Shown here piece by piece: positions 37,597-46,326 of a DNA stretch of 64,000 nt. Location of the stretch: assembly GCF_037094685.1 (NCBI RefSeq), contig NZ_CP146614.1:434001-498000 (forward strand), written 5' to 3'. The DNA comes from Massilia sp. METH4. GTDB lineage: Bacteria; Pseudomonadota; Gammaproteobacteria; Burkholderiales; Burkholderiaceae_D. The stretch's first letter is position 1; the number at the start of each line of letters is the position of its first letter. The notes under the pieces were generated by a model. It had not been told where the DNA came from. It searched no databases and saw only the letters and a list, made by a program, of their open reading frames with translations. The position numbers were made by a program, and so were the translations under genes.

Positions 37597-38472
37597 TTAT
37601 TTCCCCGACTTGCCGCGGGCCCAGGCCTGCAGCAGGTTAATGGCCAGCAGCATGATGAACGACACGACCAGCATCACGACGGCGATCGCGGTGGCGCCCG
37701 TGTAGTCGTACTGTTCCAGCTTGGTGATGATGAACAGCGGCGTGATCTCGGAGACCATGGGCATGTTCCCGGCGATGAAGATCACCGAACCGTATTCGCC
37801 GGTGGCGCGCGCGAAGGCCAGCGCGAAGCCCGTCAGCAGCGATGGCATCACGGTGGGGAACACCACCTTGGTGAATGTCTGCCACGACGAGGCGCCCAGC
37901 GAGGCGGCCGCTTCCTCCAGCTCGCGCTCGGCATCTTCCAGCACGGGCTGCACGGTGCGCACGACGAATGGCAGGCCGATGAATGTGAGGGCCAGCACCA
38001 CGCCCAGCGGCGTGAACGCGACCTTGATGCCCAGCGTGCCCTCGACGAACTGGCCGATCCAGCCGTTCGACGAATACAGCGCCGTCAGCGTGATGCCCGC
38101 CACCGCGGTCGGCAGCGCGAACGGCAGGTCGACCAGCGCATCGACGATGCGTTTGCCCGGGAAGCGGTAGCGCACCAGCACCCAGGCGACGATGCCGCCG
38201 AAGACGACGTTGATGGCCGCGCCGATCAGCGAGGCGCCGAAGGTCAGCCGGTAGGAAGCCATCACGCGCTCGGACGTAACGGCGCTCCAGAAGGCCTCCC
38301 ACGTCAGCGTAAACGTCTTCAGGAACAGTGCCGACAATGGAATCAGCACGATCAGCGTCAGGTAAAAGATCGTGAAGCCCAGCGAGAGCTTAAAGCCCGG
38401 CATCACCCGGTACGGCGCCCGCTTTCTCGCTTCGAACGGCACCGGTTGCGCAACCGGCAGTACTGCAGACAT
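37597..38472 (-). CDS. cysT: Sulfate ABC transporter permease CysT
   Basis: The 291-residue permease has the EAA-type loop ELEEAAASLGASSWQTFTKV near its centre and about six membrane segments. It pairs with CysW to form the sulfate channel. It is the first gene of the cysTWA-cysB operon and is preceded by a clear promoter. The usual neighbouring binding protein gene is instead 1.5 kb upstream. Confidence 0.93.
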   Translation of the reverse strand: MSAVLPVAQPVPFEARKRAPYRVMPGFKLSLGFTIFYLTLIVLIPLSALFLKTFTLTWEAFWSAVTSERVMASYRLTFGASLIGAAINVVFGGIVAWVLVRYRFPGKRIVDALVDLPFALPTAVAGITLTALYSSNGWIGQFVEGTLGIKVAFTPLGVVLALTFIGLPFVVRTVQPVLEDAERELEEAAASLGASSWQTFTKVVFPTVMPSLLTGFALAFARATGEYGSVIFIAGNMPMVSEITPLFIITKLEQYDYTGATAIAVVMLVVSFIMLLAINLLQAWARGKSGK

Positions 38473-38527
38473 GGTGGCCCCTCTTATTACATTTTCGGAT
38501 AATGAGGCCGAAGTCTCGCATCTGGGC

Positions 38528-38555
38528 GTTATAAACCAAACTAACCTTTTGTCAT
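38528..38555 (-). promoter_or_regulatory. Promoter of the cysTWA operon
   Basis: On the minus strand ATGACA (38550-38555; 5 of 6) and TATAAC (38528-38533; 5 of 6) are separated by 16 bp, with a start near 38521. The A/T-rich GGTTTATAA sequence around the -10 could be part of a CysB site. Confidence 0.6.
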
Positions 38556-38751
38556 TTGCTTAGATGCCTCTGCTGATATGGCGCAACCATGCGGGCTGGC
38601 GAGGCGTTCGCGCACGAAATATTTACTGCAATCGGGGTCTGAGCCCATTTTCGAGCAACGTGGTTGCCGCTGGGGAAAACCGGTGTCGTACACCTGAAGG
38701 TGTCCGACACCAGGGTGAGCCAGGGTGCCAGCGCTGCGGTTGCGTCGGAAC
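38556..38751. other. Intergenic region between cysT and the peroxiredoxin
   Basis: The region holds the cysT promoter at its left edge, an R2 hairpin at 38682-38711, and then the peroxiredoxin terminator at 38752. No protein gene is supported, although open frames exist on the plus strand. Confidence 0.6.
38682..38711. repeat. R2-type palindrome
   Basis: GGTGTCGTACACCT pairs with AGGTGTCCGACACC (13 of 14) around GA. It is the shortest R2 unit and lies just beyond the terminator of the peroxiredoxin gene. Confidence 0.7.
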
Positions 38752-38776
38752 AAAAAACCCGGGCAAGCCCGGGTTT
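38752..38776 (-). terminator. Rho-independent terminator of the peroxiredoxin gene
   Basis: On the minus strand AAACCCGGGC pairs with GCCCGGGTTT around TT, and the T-run is completed by TTT. Confidence 0.92.
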
Positions 38777-38794
38777 GTCGTGGAGCGGAGCCGA

Positions 38795-39433
38795 TTACTT
38801 GTTCGGCTGCGGCGTGAGGCGCAGGTACGGTTTCGGGGCGGTGAAGCCCTTCGGGTACTTCTGCTTGATCACTTCGGGGTCTTGCACGGTCAGCGGGATG
38901 ATCACGTCGTCGCCATCCTTCCAGTTCCCCGGCGTGGCCACGGTGTGCTTGTCCGTCAGTTGCAGGGCATCGATCACGCGCAGGATTTCGTCGAAATTGC
39001 GGCCCGTGCTCATCGGGTAGGTGAGCTGCAGGCGGATCTTCTTGTTCGGGTCGATCACGAACACGGAGCGCACGGTGGCGGTGGCCGATTGTTCCGGGTG
39101 GATCATGTCGTACAGCGTGGCCACTTTCTTGTCGGCGTCGGCGATGATCGGGAAGCCCACGACGGTCTTCTGGGTTTCCTCGATGTCCTTGATCCATTCC
39201 TTGTGCGAATCGGCCGGGTCGACGGACAGTGCGATCGCCTTCACGTTGCGCTGGTCGAACTCGGGCTTGAGCTTCGCGGTCAGGCCCAGTTCCGTCGTGC
39301 AGACGGGGGTGAAGTCGGCCGGGTGCGAGAACAACACCACCCAGGAATCGCCCGCCCATTCATGGAACTTGATGCGGCCGATGGAAGAATCCTGCTCGAA
39401 GTCAGGTGCGGTGTCGCCGAGGCGTAGCGTCAT
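38795..39433 (-). CDS. Peroxiredoxin, 1-Cys Prx6 type
   Basis: The 212-residue thiol peroxidase has the catalytic motif PADFTPVCTTELG with the peroxidatic Cys at about residue 46. It also has a C-terminal domain with YPKGFTAPKPYLR typical of Prx6. It reduces hydrogen peroxide and organic peroxides. I chose ATG 39433, where GGAG lies 8 bp upstream, not the TTG seven codons before. It sits within the sulfate uptake region, which may reflect sulfur or oxidative stress linkage. Confidence 0.93.
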   Translation of the reverse strand: MTLRLGDTAPDFEQDSSIGRIKFHEWAGDSWVVLFSHPADFTPVCTTELGLTAKLKPEFDQRNVKAIALSVDPADSHKEWIKDIEETQKTVVGFPIIADADKKVATLYDMIHPEQSATATVRSVFVIDPNKKIRLQLTYPMSTGRNFDEILRVIDALQLTDKHTVATPGNWKDGDDVIIPLTVQDPEVIKQKYPKGFTAPKPYLRLTPQPNK

Positions 39434-39457
39434 GGAAGTCTCCGTAATAGACAAAGA

Positions 39458-40015
39458 TCAATATTGCATTGGTTTTACATTGTGCGCCCGATCAACCAAC
39501 AATTGCAACTGGCGCTGGCCCGGCAACCAGTCGCCCAGCCCCGACTCGGCATTGATGTGCCCAAGAGGGCCGGCGTCGACAAAATCGCTGTCCCAGCGCT
39601 CGGCCCACTGACGCGCGCGCTCGAGCGGCATCCACGGGTCATTGGTGCTGGCAATCATGGTGGACGGCACGGGCAGCGGCGGGCGCGGCAGCAGCTCGGC
39701 CACGCCAAACTTCTCGGGGTCGGCCGGCGCCACCAGCAGCAGGCCGACGATGTTGGCAGGGTCGCGCGCCACGCTGTGCACGGATGCGAGGCAACCGAAG
39801 CTGTGGGCGACGATCAGCGTGGGGCGCCGGTCGCGCTGCCGCACCTCGTCCACCCGCGCGCTCCAGATCGGCAGGATCGGATCGCTCCAGTCATCCTGCT
39901 CGATCCGCTCGAAGGCGGGATACAGGCGCTGCCAGCGGCTTTGCCAGTGCTCGGGGCCGCTGTTGTGCAGGCCCGGTGCCACCAGCACGCGCAGTTGCGA
40001 AAGCTTGCCCGGCAT
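39458..40015 (-). CDS. RBBP9/YdeN family alpha/beta hydrolase
   Basis: The 185-residue product has the fold of small serine hydrolases. The catalytic Ser sits in AHSFGCLAS, with VAPGLHNSGPEHWQ near the start. Asp in ASTNDPWMP and His in LGHINAESGLG complete a likely triad. The physiological substrate is unknown. It is immediately downstream of the sulfate-binding protein gene and 24 bp upstream of the peroxiredoxin, so a shared transcript is possible. Confidence 0.87.
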   Translation of the reverse strand: MPGKLSQLRVLVAPGLHNSGPEHWQSRWQRLYPAFERIEQDDWSDPILPIWSARVDEVRQRDRRPTLIVAHSFGCLASVHSVARDPANIVGLLLVAPADPEKFGVAELLPRPPLPVPSTMIASTNDPWMPLERARQWAERWDSDFVDAGPLGHINAESGLGDWLPGQRQLQLLVDRAHNVKPMQY

Positions 40016-40033
40016 GCGCCCTCTCCTTGTCGA

Positions 40034-41041
40034 TTACTTCTGGTAGATCTGGTCGAACACGCCGCCATCGGCGAAGTGCGTCTTCTGGGCTTTCGTCCAG
40101 TCGCCGGCCACGTCTTCGATCGTGAACAGTTTCACGGCCGGGAACTGGGCGGCGTATTTCTTCGCTTCCTTTTCCACGGTCGGGCGGTAGTAGTTCTTGG
40201 CGATCAGTTCCTGGGCAGCGTCGGTGTACAGGAAGCTCAGGTAAGCCTCGGCCACCTTGCGGGTGCCGCGCTTGTCGACGACCTTGTCGACCACGGCGAC
40301 GGGCGGTTCGGCCAGGATCGAGACGGAGGGCGCCACGATCTGGAACTTGTCCGGACCCAGTTCCTTGATCGCCAGCAGCGCTTCGTTTTCCCAGGCGATC
40401 AGCACGTCGCCGATGCCGCGCTCCACGAAGGTGGTGGTGGCGCCGCGCGCGCCGGAGTCCAGCACCGGCACGTTCTTGTAGAGCTTCTTCAGGTACTCAC
40501 GCGCCGTGGCATCGTTGCCACCGGGCTGGCGCAGCGCGTAGCCGTAGGCGGCCAGGTGGTTCCAGCGCGCACCGCCCGAGGTCTTCGGATTCGGCGTGAT
40601 CACCTGCACGCCCGGCTTGACCAGGTCGGCCCAGTCCTTGATGCCTTTCGGGTTGCCCTTACGCACCAGGAACACGATGGTGGAGCTGTAAGGGGTGGAA
40701 TTCTTGGCCAGGCGCTTTTGCCAGTCCTTGCTGACGAGGCCTTTTTCGGCGATCGCATCGATGTCGTACGCCAGTGCGAGCGTGACGACGTCGGCCTGCA
40801 GCCCGTCGATCACGGAGCGGCCCTGCTTGCCCGACCCGCCGTGCGATTGCTTGATCTTCACGTCGTCGCCCGTCTTCGCCTTCCAATCCTTGGCAAAGGC
40901 GGCGTTGACGTCCTGGTACAGCTCACGCGTCGGATCGTAGGAAACGTTCAGCAGCGTGACTTCGGCCGCGTGGGCGGTCAGCGATACGGCAAGGGTCGTG
41001 ACAACTGCGGCAGCCAGCGTGGAAAGTTTTTTGGACAGCAT
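40034..41041 (-). CDS. sbp: Sulfate/thiosulfate ABC transporter substrate-binding protein
   Basis: The 335-residue periplasmic protein has a signal peptide ending TAHAAE. Typical family sequence follows: [26 protein letters not shown] with the anion-binding Ser/Gly loop, and [11 protein letters not shown]. It captures sulfate for CysT-CysW-CysA. The gene lies upstream of and separate from cysTWA, split off by two unrelated genes. Upstream A/T-rich sequence (41042-41140) has ATAAGC-type repeats that could bind CysB. Confidence 0.94.
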   Translation of the reverse strand: MLSKKLSTLAAAVVTTLAVSLTAHAAEVTLLNVSYDPTRELYQDVNAAFAKDWKAKTGDDVKIKQSHGGSGKQGRSVIDGLQADVVTLALAYDIDAIAEKGLVSKDWQKRLAKNSTPYSSTIVFLVRKGNPKGIKDWADLVKPGVQVITPNPKTSGGARWNHLAAYGYALRQPGGNDATAREYLKKLYKNVPVLDSGARGATTTFVERGIGDVLIAWENEALLAIKELGPDKFQIVAPSVSILAEPPVAVVDKVVDKRGTRKVAEAYLSFLYTDAAQELIAKNYYRPTVEKEAKKYAAQFPAVKLFTIEDVAGDWTKAQKTHFADGGVFDQIYQK

Positions 41042-41140
41042 CTGATTCCCCTAATGATTGGAGTTCGCAGATTAGCTGCTGAGCTTATGAAAGAGAACGA
41101 AGTTTTCGTCCCTTCCTTATACCAAAAGCTTATATGAAGG
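41042..41140 (-). promoter_or_regulatory. Likely promoter region of sbp with possible CysB sites
   Basis: On the minus strand this A/T-rich region carries ATATAAGC, GGTATAAGG and CATAAGC, repeated half-site-like words of the kind reported for CysB. Exact -35 and -10 boxes could not be fixed. The assignment rests mainly on position in front of the sulfate-binding protein gene. Confidence 0.35.
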
Positions 41141-41527
41141 TCACCAGAAGCGGTTGAACAGCACCACGCCCCAAGTGGCGGCCGCAAGGAGGCAGGCCAG
41201 CAGCACGGCCGCGCTGCCCAAGTCCTTGGCGTTCTTCGACAGGGGGTGGCGTTCCAGCGAGATGCGATCGACCACGGCTTCGATGGCGGAATTGATCAGC
41301 TCGACGATGAGGACCAGGACCAGCACGCCCACCAGCACGAGCTTCTGGAAGGCGGAGACGGGCAACGCCAGCGCGAGCAAGGCTGCAAAAAAGAAAAGGA
41401 CGAGCTCCTGGCGGAAAGCGTGTTCATAACGCCACGCCGTCTTCAGGCCGTCGAGCGAGTAATGGATGGCGGAGAGGATGCGTTTCAGGCCGCTGCGGCT
41501 CTTGAATTCGCTGAGGGGCTGGGTCAT
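41141..41527 (-). CDS. dgkA: Diacylglycerol kinase
   Basis: The 128-residue inner-membrane enzyme phosphorylates diacylglycerol released by lipid and osmoregulated-glucan synthesis. It shows three membrane helices and the signature ELINSAIEAVVDR. I chose ATG 41527 rather than the much longer upstream frame, which would cross the IclR promoter. It is divergent from the IclR regulator. Confidence 0.93.
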   Translation of the reverse strand: MTQPLSEFKSRSGLKRILSAIHYSLDGLKTAWRYEHAFRQELVLFFFAALLALALPVSAFQKLVLVGVLVLVLIVELINSAIEAVVDRISLERHPLSKNAKDLGSAAVLLACLLAAATWGVVLFNRFW

Positions 41528-41580
41528 GAAAAGTCGCTTGAACAGAGGTGCGCCATTATAGCGGCCACGTCTCGATGCAA

Positions 41581-41609
41581 TTCCCAATTTTTTCACATCA
41601 TGGTATAAA
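41581..41609 (+). promoter_or_regulatory. Promoter of the IclR regulator
   Basis: TTCCCA (41581-41586) and TATAAA (41604-41609) are separated by 17 bp; transcription would begin near 41616, 29 bp before the start codon. Confidence 0.55.
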
Positions 41610-41644
41610 GACCTGGATACATACTGCACTGCACCAACCACATC

Positions 41645-42427
41645 ATGAAAATCGAATCCGTTCCAGAACAAAAAACGACCATCCAGGTCATCGAACGCAT
41701 GGTGGGCCTGCTCGACGCCTTGGCCAAGTACCCGGATCCTGTGAGCCTGAAGGATTTATCGAAGGAATCGGGCCTGCACCCATCGACGGCACACCGGATC
41801 CTGAACGACCTGGTGCTGACGCGCTTTGTCGACCGTATCGAACCGGGAACCTACCGGCTGGGCATGCGCCTGCTGGAGCTGGGCAATATCGTAAAGAGCC
41901 GGCTGTCGGTGCGGGAAGCGGCGCTCGATTTCATGCGCGCGTTGCACAAGAAAACCCAGCAGACGATCAACCTGTCGGTACGCCAGGGCGACGAAATCGT
42001 GTACATCGACCGCGCGTTCTCGGAACGCTCCGGCATGCAGGTGGTGCGTGCGATCGGCGGCCGCGGGCCGCTGCATCTCACGTCCACGGGCAAGCTGTTC
42101 CTGTCGGTCGACGAGCCGAAGGCGATCCGTGCCTATGCCACCCGCACGGGGCTGGCGGGGCACAACAAGAATTCGATCACCGACCTGGCGAAGCTGGAGC
42201 GCGAATTGTCGCTGGTGCGATCGCGCGGCTATGCGCGCGACAACGAGGAACTGGAACTGGGCGTGCGCTGCATGGCCGCCGGCATTCGCGACGACAGCGG
42301 CAAGCTGGTGGCTGGCCTGTCGATCTCGGCGCCGGCCGACCGCCTGCAGGACGAATGGCTGGAAGACCTGGTCAACACCGCCAACCAGATTTCCGCCACC
42401 CTGGGTTACATGCCGGCGGCGGACTGA
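41645..42427 (+). CDS. IclR family transcriptional regulator
   Basis: The 260-residue regulator has an N-terminal helix-turn-helix (SLKDLSKESGLHPSTAHRIL) and the C-terminal IclR effector domain (DEIVYIDRAFSERSGMQVV, then GVRCMAAGIRDDSGKLV). Such proteins usually control catabolic genes next to them. None is adjacent here, so the target is unknown. Its 3' end overlaps the 3' end of the convergent endopeptidase gene by 22 bp. Confidence 0.92.
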   Translation: MKIESVPEQKTTIQVIERMVGLLDALAKYPDPVSLKDLSKESGLHPSTAHRILNDLVLTRFVDRIEPGTYRLGMRLLELGNIVKSRLSVREAALDFMRALHKKTQQTINLSVRQGDEIVYIDRAFSERSGMQVVRAIGGRGPLHLTSTGKLFLSVDEPKAIRAYATRTGLAGHNKNSITDLAKLERELSLVRSRGYARDNEELELGVRCMAAGIRDDSGKLVAGLSISAPADRLQDEWLEDLVNTANQISATLGYMPAAD

Positions 42428-43575
42428 GTCATTGCCGCGGCGCCGGCGCCGAACGTGCCGCCGGCCGTGATGGTGGTGCCTGCCGTGCCGGCGGCGGGAG
42501 TCGCGTCGGAGAACGGCATCGGCTTCAAGGCCGTCAGCCATTTCTTCATGCGCATCGCATCGGCCACGCGCGCGGCGCTGCCCTTCGCATCGAGCAGCAC
42601 CATGATGACGGCACGCCCTTCGATCACGGCCTGCATCATCACGCAGCGGCCCGCCTCATTGATGAAACCCGTTTTCTGTAGGCCGATCTGCCAGCCGGAC
42701 GTCGGCACGACGAGGCCATTCGTGGTGCCGAACTGCACCGGGCGACCATTGCGCTCGACGATCGCTTTCGGATCGGTGGAGAATTCGCGCAGGATCGGAT
42801 GTTCGTAGGCGGCCATCGCCAGCTTGGCCAGATCGCGCGCGCTCGCCACGTTCTGCTTGGACAGGCCCGTGGAATCGGCATAGTGCGTGTCCGTCATGCC
42901 CAGCGCCCGCGCCTTGGCGTTCATCGCCGCCACGAAGGCGGGCAAGCCGCCCGGATAATTGCGGCCGAGCGCGGAGGCCGCACGGTTTTCCGAGCTCATC
43001 AGCGCGATATGCAGCATGTTACGGCGCGTCAGCTGGTCGCCCACCTTCAGGCGCGAGCTGGAGAACTTGGCGCGGTCGACATCTTCTTCCGTCACCGTCA
43101 GCATCTCGTCCATGTCCTGGTTCGCCTCGACGACCACGAGACCGGTCATCATCTTCGTGATCGAGGCGATCGGCAGTGCCACATGGGCGTTCTTTTCGAA
43201 CAGCACTTCGGCGTTGGCCTGGTCGACAACCAGCGCCACGTTCGATTTCAGGTCGAGCGGGTCGCGCGTGAGGTTCAGGCCGGCAAGGTCGCCCATCGTC
43301 GGGCGCGCGGCCACGACGGGCGCCGCGGCCATCACGCGCTGGAACACGACCTTCTTCTTGCCGCGCACGGTGATCACACGGCGCACCATCCTGTCCGGCG
43401 CGGCGACGGCCTTGCGGCGCACGCCCGCCCGCTGGACGGACTTCTTCTTGACCGATTTCTTCGCGGCTGCCTTCTTGACCGCGGTTTTCCTGACCCCATC
43501 GGCTGCCTGCACGGCAGTCACCGGCACCGAGATGCACAAGGCGGAGATCAAGGCGGCTACGATAACTTTGTACAT
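42406..43575 (-). CDS. D-alanyl-D-alanine endopeptidase (PBP7-like, S11)
   Basis: The 389-residue penicillin-binding protein has a signal peptide ending near AVQAAD. An unusual Lys/Arg-rich stretch follows at about residues 29-80. The S11 catalytic domain then comes, with SxxK as SITK at residues 138-141, SSEN near 200 and KTG in QKTGFINEAG. It cuts peptidoglycan cross-links or D-Ala ends. The basic linker may bind cell wall or membrane. I chose ATG 43575, which gives a normal signal peptide. Confidence 0.9.
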   Translation of the reverse strand: MYKVIVAALISALCISVPVTAVQAADGVRKTAVKKAAAKKSVKKKSVQRAGVRRKAVAAPDRMVRRVITVRGKKKVVFQRVMAAAPVVAARPTMGDLAGLNLTRDPLDLKSNVALVVDQANAEVLFEKNAHVALPIASITKMMTGLVVVEANQDMDEMLTVTEEDVDRAKFSSSRLKVGDQLTRRNMLHIALMSSENRAASALGRNYPGGLPAFVAAMNAKARALGMTDTHYADSTGLSKQNVASARDLAKLAMAAYEHPILREFSTDPKAIVERNGRPVQFGTTNGLVVPTSGWQIGLQKTGFINEAGRCVMMQAVIEGRAVIMVLLDAKGSAARVADAMRMKKWLTALKPMPFSDATPAAGTAGTTITAGGTFGAGAAAMTQSAAGM

Positions 43576-43765
43576 GAGATTCCCCAGGTCGGCAGCGGAA
43601 ACGCGCTGGACGCGCATTTGCCGCGCATTTGCCGATGTTTTCAACGATACGTTGCAGTGTAGCAAAAGCCTGATCCCGCACAACAAGATTTCACATTGTT
43701 GAGCACAAAAGTTAATCAGTCAGATAGCGCAATCAGCAATCTTGAGGCGCCGCTGCAACGAAACG

Positions 43766-44464
43766 TTACCCTTCCATAAACGTGGCGAACCGTTCGACCG
43801 GTTCGCGTTCGGTCACCAGGGAATTTTCGATCCTTGATGGATCGGCAACACCCAGCGCCATCCCGCACACCACCATTTCATTGTCGGGCAATGAGAGCTC
43901 TTCTGCAATGATCGAATGGAATTGTGTGAAGGCTGCTTGCGGGCAAGTGTCCAGCCCGCGGGCCCGCGCGGCCACCATCACGTTCTGCAGGAACATGCCA
44001 TAGTCAAGCCACGAGCCCTGTTCCATGATACGGTCGATCGTGAAGATCAGGCCCACCGGCGCATCGAAGAAATTGAAATTGCGGGCGTGCTGGGCCGCCA
44101 TGCCCTCCTTGTTGTCGCGCGCCAGTCCCAGCAGGGAATACAGGTCCCAACCCACCTTGCGGCGACGGTCGATGTAGGGCGACTTCCACTCGCGCGGATA
44201 GTAGGCATACTCTTCCTGGTGGCGGCGGTTCTGCTCCGGGTCGCGGTAGGCGCCCGTGATGCGCGCGCACAGGCGGTCGCGCGCCGCCCCGGTCAGCACA
44301 TACACTTTCCACGGCTGCGTGTTGGTGCCGGACGGAGCGCGGCTGGCCACTTCGAGGATTGCAACGATATCCTCGCGCGCCACCGGCGTGGGCAGGAAAG
44401 CGCGGATCGAGCGGCGTGAAGTGATGGCGGCATCCACTGTCTGCTGTTCGGGACTGGAGATCAT
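43766..44464 (-). CDS. Nitroreductase family protein
   Basis: The 232-residue FMN-dependent oxidoreductase has the N-terminal signature ITSRRSIRAFLPTPV and ASRAPSGTNTQPWKVYVLTG, and later AAFTQFHSIIAEEL and CGMALGVADP. These enzymes reduce nitroaromatics, quinones or flavins with NAD(P)H. It starts 10 bp after the stop of the DMT exporter and may share its transcript. Confidence 0.9.
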   Translation of the reverse strand: MISSPEQQTVDAAITSRRSIRAFLPTPVAREDIVAILEVASRAPSGTNTQPWKVYVLTGAARDRLCARITGAYRDPEQNRRHQEEYAYYPREWKSPYIDRRRKVGWDLYSLLGLARDNKEGMAAQHARNFNFFDAPVGLIFTIDRIMEQGSWLDYGMFLQNVMVAARARGLDTCPQAAFTQFHSIIAEELSLPDNEMVVCGMALGVADPSRIENSLVTEREPVERFATFMEG

Positions 44465-44474
44465 GTCATTTCCT

Positions 44475-45341
44475 TTATTTGCGGACCACGAAGAACACCC
44501 CCGTCACGGCCAGCGCCATGCCGGCCACGCCCAGCGGGCTGAACGCTTCACCGAACATCAGCCACGCCATCAGCGCGGTCGTCGGCGGGGTCAGGTACAA
44601 CAGGCTCGTCACACGTGTCGCGTCGCTGCGGCGGATCAGCGCGAACAGCAGGAAGATCGCACCGATCGACAGGCCGAACACCGACCATGCCAGCGCGCCG
44701 AGGAAACGCGGCGTCCATTCGACCGACGCGAATGCCGGCGTCAACGACTCGAACGCCACGGCGAACGGCAGCGTGGCAAGGAAACACGCGGAAAACTGGA
44801 TCGCCGTGCCGGTGCGCAAGTCGAACTGGGGGCACCAACGCTTCTGGTACAAGGTGCCTGCCGTGATCGACAGCAGCGCGCCCAGGCACAGCACGATGGC
44901 CTGCCACGACAGCCCCGTCAGCGTGATCTTCGCATACACGACGAAGGCGACACCGCCGAGCCCGAACGCCAGGCCCAGCCACTGGCGCGGCGTGACGCGC
45001 TCGCCGATCAGCGGTGCCGCGAACGCCGTCAGGATCGGTTGCATGCCCACGATCAGCGCAGACAGCCCCGCCGGCATGCCCAGCTTGATGGCACACCATA
45101 CGCCGGCCAGGTAACCGCCGTGCAGCAGCAGGCCGGACACGGCGATGTGCCCGGCCCTGCCCTTCGGCCAGGGAGCCTTCAGCAGCCAGACCAGCGGCGC
45201 CAGCACGGCCACCGCGCACGCGTAGCGCACCAGCAGGAACGTGAGCGGCGGCGCATAGGGCAGTCCGAATTTCGCCACGATGAACCCTGTGCTCCACAGG
45301 AAAACAAAGAATAAGGGAATCGGCGACAGGAGAAGGGACAT
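44475..45341 (-). CDS. EamA/DMT family transporter
   Basis: The 288-residue inner-membrane protein has about ten hydrophobic segments in two halves, for example IPLFFVFLWSTGFIVAKFGL at the start and SLLYLTPPTTALMAWLMFGE in the second half. It probably exports small metabolites; the substrate is unknown. The nitroreductase follows 10 bp downstream. Confidence 0.88.
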   Translation of the reverse strand: MSLLLSPIPLFFVFLWSTGFIVAKFGLPYAPPLTFLLVRYACAVAVLAPLVWLLKAPWPKGRAGHIAVSGLLLHGGYLAGVWCAIKLGMPAGLSALIVGMQPILTAFAAPLIGERVTPRQWLGLAFGLGGVAFVVYAKITLTGLSWQAIVLCLGALLSITAGTLYQKRWCPQFDLRTGTAIQFSACFLATLPFAVAFESLTPAFASVEWTPRFLGALAWSVFGLSIGAIFLLFALIRRSDATRVTSLLYLTPPTTALMAWLMFGEAFSPLGVAGMALAVTGVFFVVRK

Positions 45342-45405
45342 CCCGGCAGTCTAACACGGCCGAGTTTGGCGGGCAGGCACCGCGGCCGGCCCTGGCCGAG
45401 TTGTC

Positions 45406-45497
45406 TTGCACAACGGTTTCGTGCTCTTGTGCAATGCACAAATTTCGCTTGACTTAATCTTGAGCAGCCGTAAAATTAGGCATGTTGCGTTGCACAA
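45406..45497 (+). promoter_or_regulatory. Phasin promoter with palindromic operator
   Basis: TTGACT (45449-45454) and TAAAAT (45471-45476) form a promoter with a 16-bp spacer. A perfect dyad TTGTGCAATGCACAA (45427-45441) lies just before the -35. Half-sites TTGCACAA occur at 45406-45413 and 45490-45497. This TGCA-rich arrangement suggests a PHA-responsive repressor such as PhaR, by analogy only. Confidence 0.5.
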
Positions 45498-45555
45498 TAG
45501 CTGTCGTAGACCACAGCCAAGCTTTCATCAACGATTATCCTTACTGGAGAACTAC

Positions 45556-46137
45556 ATGTTTTCGATTCCTGAGCAATTTTCCAATGCGACCAAGGCGAAT
45601 TTCGAAAGCCAATTCGCGATTTTCTCCTCCCTGACGAACAAGACGTTCGAAGGCGTTGAAAAGCTCGTCGACCTGAACCTGACCGCCGCCAAAGCATCGC
45701 TGGAAGATACCTCCGCCACCGCGAAGCAGCTGCTGGCCGCCAAGGATCCGCAAGAGTTCTTCTCGGTGACCGCTTCCCGCGCCCAGCCGAACGCCGAGAA
45801 AGCCATCGCATACAGCCGCCACCTGGCCCAGATCGCATCGGGCACCGCTTCCGAGTTCTCGAAAGCTGCCGAAGCACAGATCCTGGAAACCAACCGCAAG
45901 GTGATTTCGCTGGTCGATGAAGTGAGCAAGAACGCCCCGGCCGGCACCGAAAACGCCGTCGCCCTGTTCAAGTCCGCCCTGGGCAGCGCCAACGCCGGCT
46001 ACGAGCAGTTCACCCGCACCGCCAAGCAAGCCGCCGAGGCTTACGAAGCGAACGTGAACGCCGCCGTGAACCAGTTTACCGCCGCCGTGAAATCCGCACC
46101 GGCCGCAGCGGCCAACTCCGCTGCCGCTGCCGCGTAA
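45556..46137 (+). CDS. Phasin family protein
   Basis: The 193-residue product has the phasin_2 pattern: MFSIPEQFSNATKANFESQ near the start, long amphipathic helices rich in Ala, Lys and Glu, and an Ala-rich tail (ending AANSAAAAA). Phasins coat polyhydroxyalkanoate granules and aid their formation. ATG 45556 is preceded by CTGGAGA. It is flanked by its own promoter and a terminator, so it is monocistronic. Confidence 0.92.
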   Translation: MFSIPEQFSNATKANFESQFAIFSSLTNKTFEGVEKLVDLNLTAAKASLEDTSATAKQLLAAKDPQEFFSVTASRAQPNAEKAIAYSRHLAQIASGTASEFSKAAEAQILETNRKVISLVDEVSKNAPAGTENAVALFKSALGSANAGYEQFTRTAKQAAEAYEANVNAAVNQFTAAVKSAPAAAANSAAAAA

Positions 46138-46228
46138 TACCCGTGCCGGCCATGCCGGCGCACTGAAAGCATCGCTGTATCAGGTCTCCTCGGCATCCGT
46201 GGATCCTCTCAGCGGATGTCCTTCGCAT

Positions 46229-46258
46229 GCCCCGGACCTCGGTTCGGGGCTTTTTTTT
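46229..46258 (+). terminator. Rho-independent terminator after the phasin gene
   Basis: GCCCCGGACC pairs with GGTTCGGGGC (one G-T pair) and eight T follow. A second hairpin (CATCCG/CGGATG) lies just before it. Confidence 0.93.
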
Positions 46259-46326
46259 GAGTGCGATATACACGAATTTTCCAAAATCAGATAATCTGTC
46301 AATATTCGACACTGAAAGGACAGACC

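Noticed and set aside
36559..38502. Plus-strand open frame of 647 codons over cysA/W/T
   Set aside because: Very rich in His, Gln, Asp and Arg with no domains; it covers three conserved transporter genes on the other strand.
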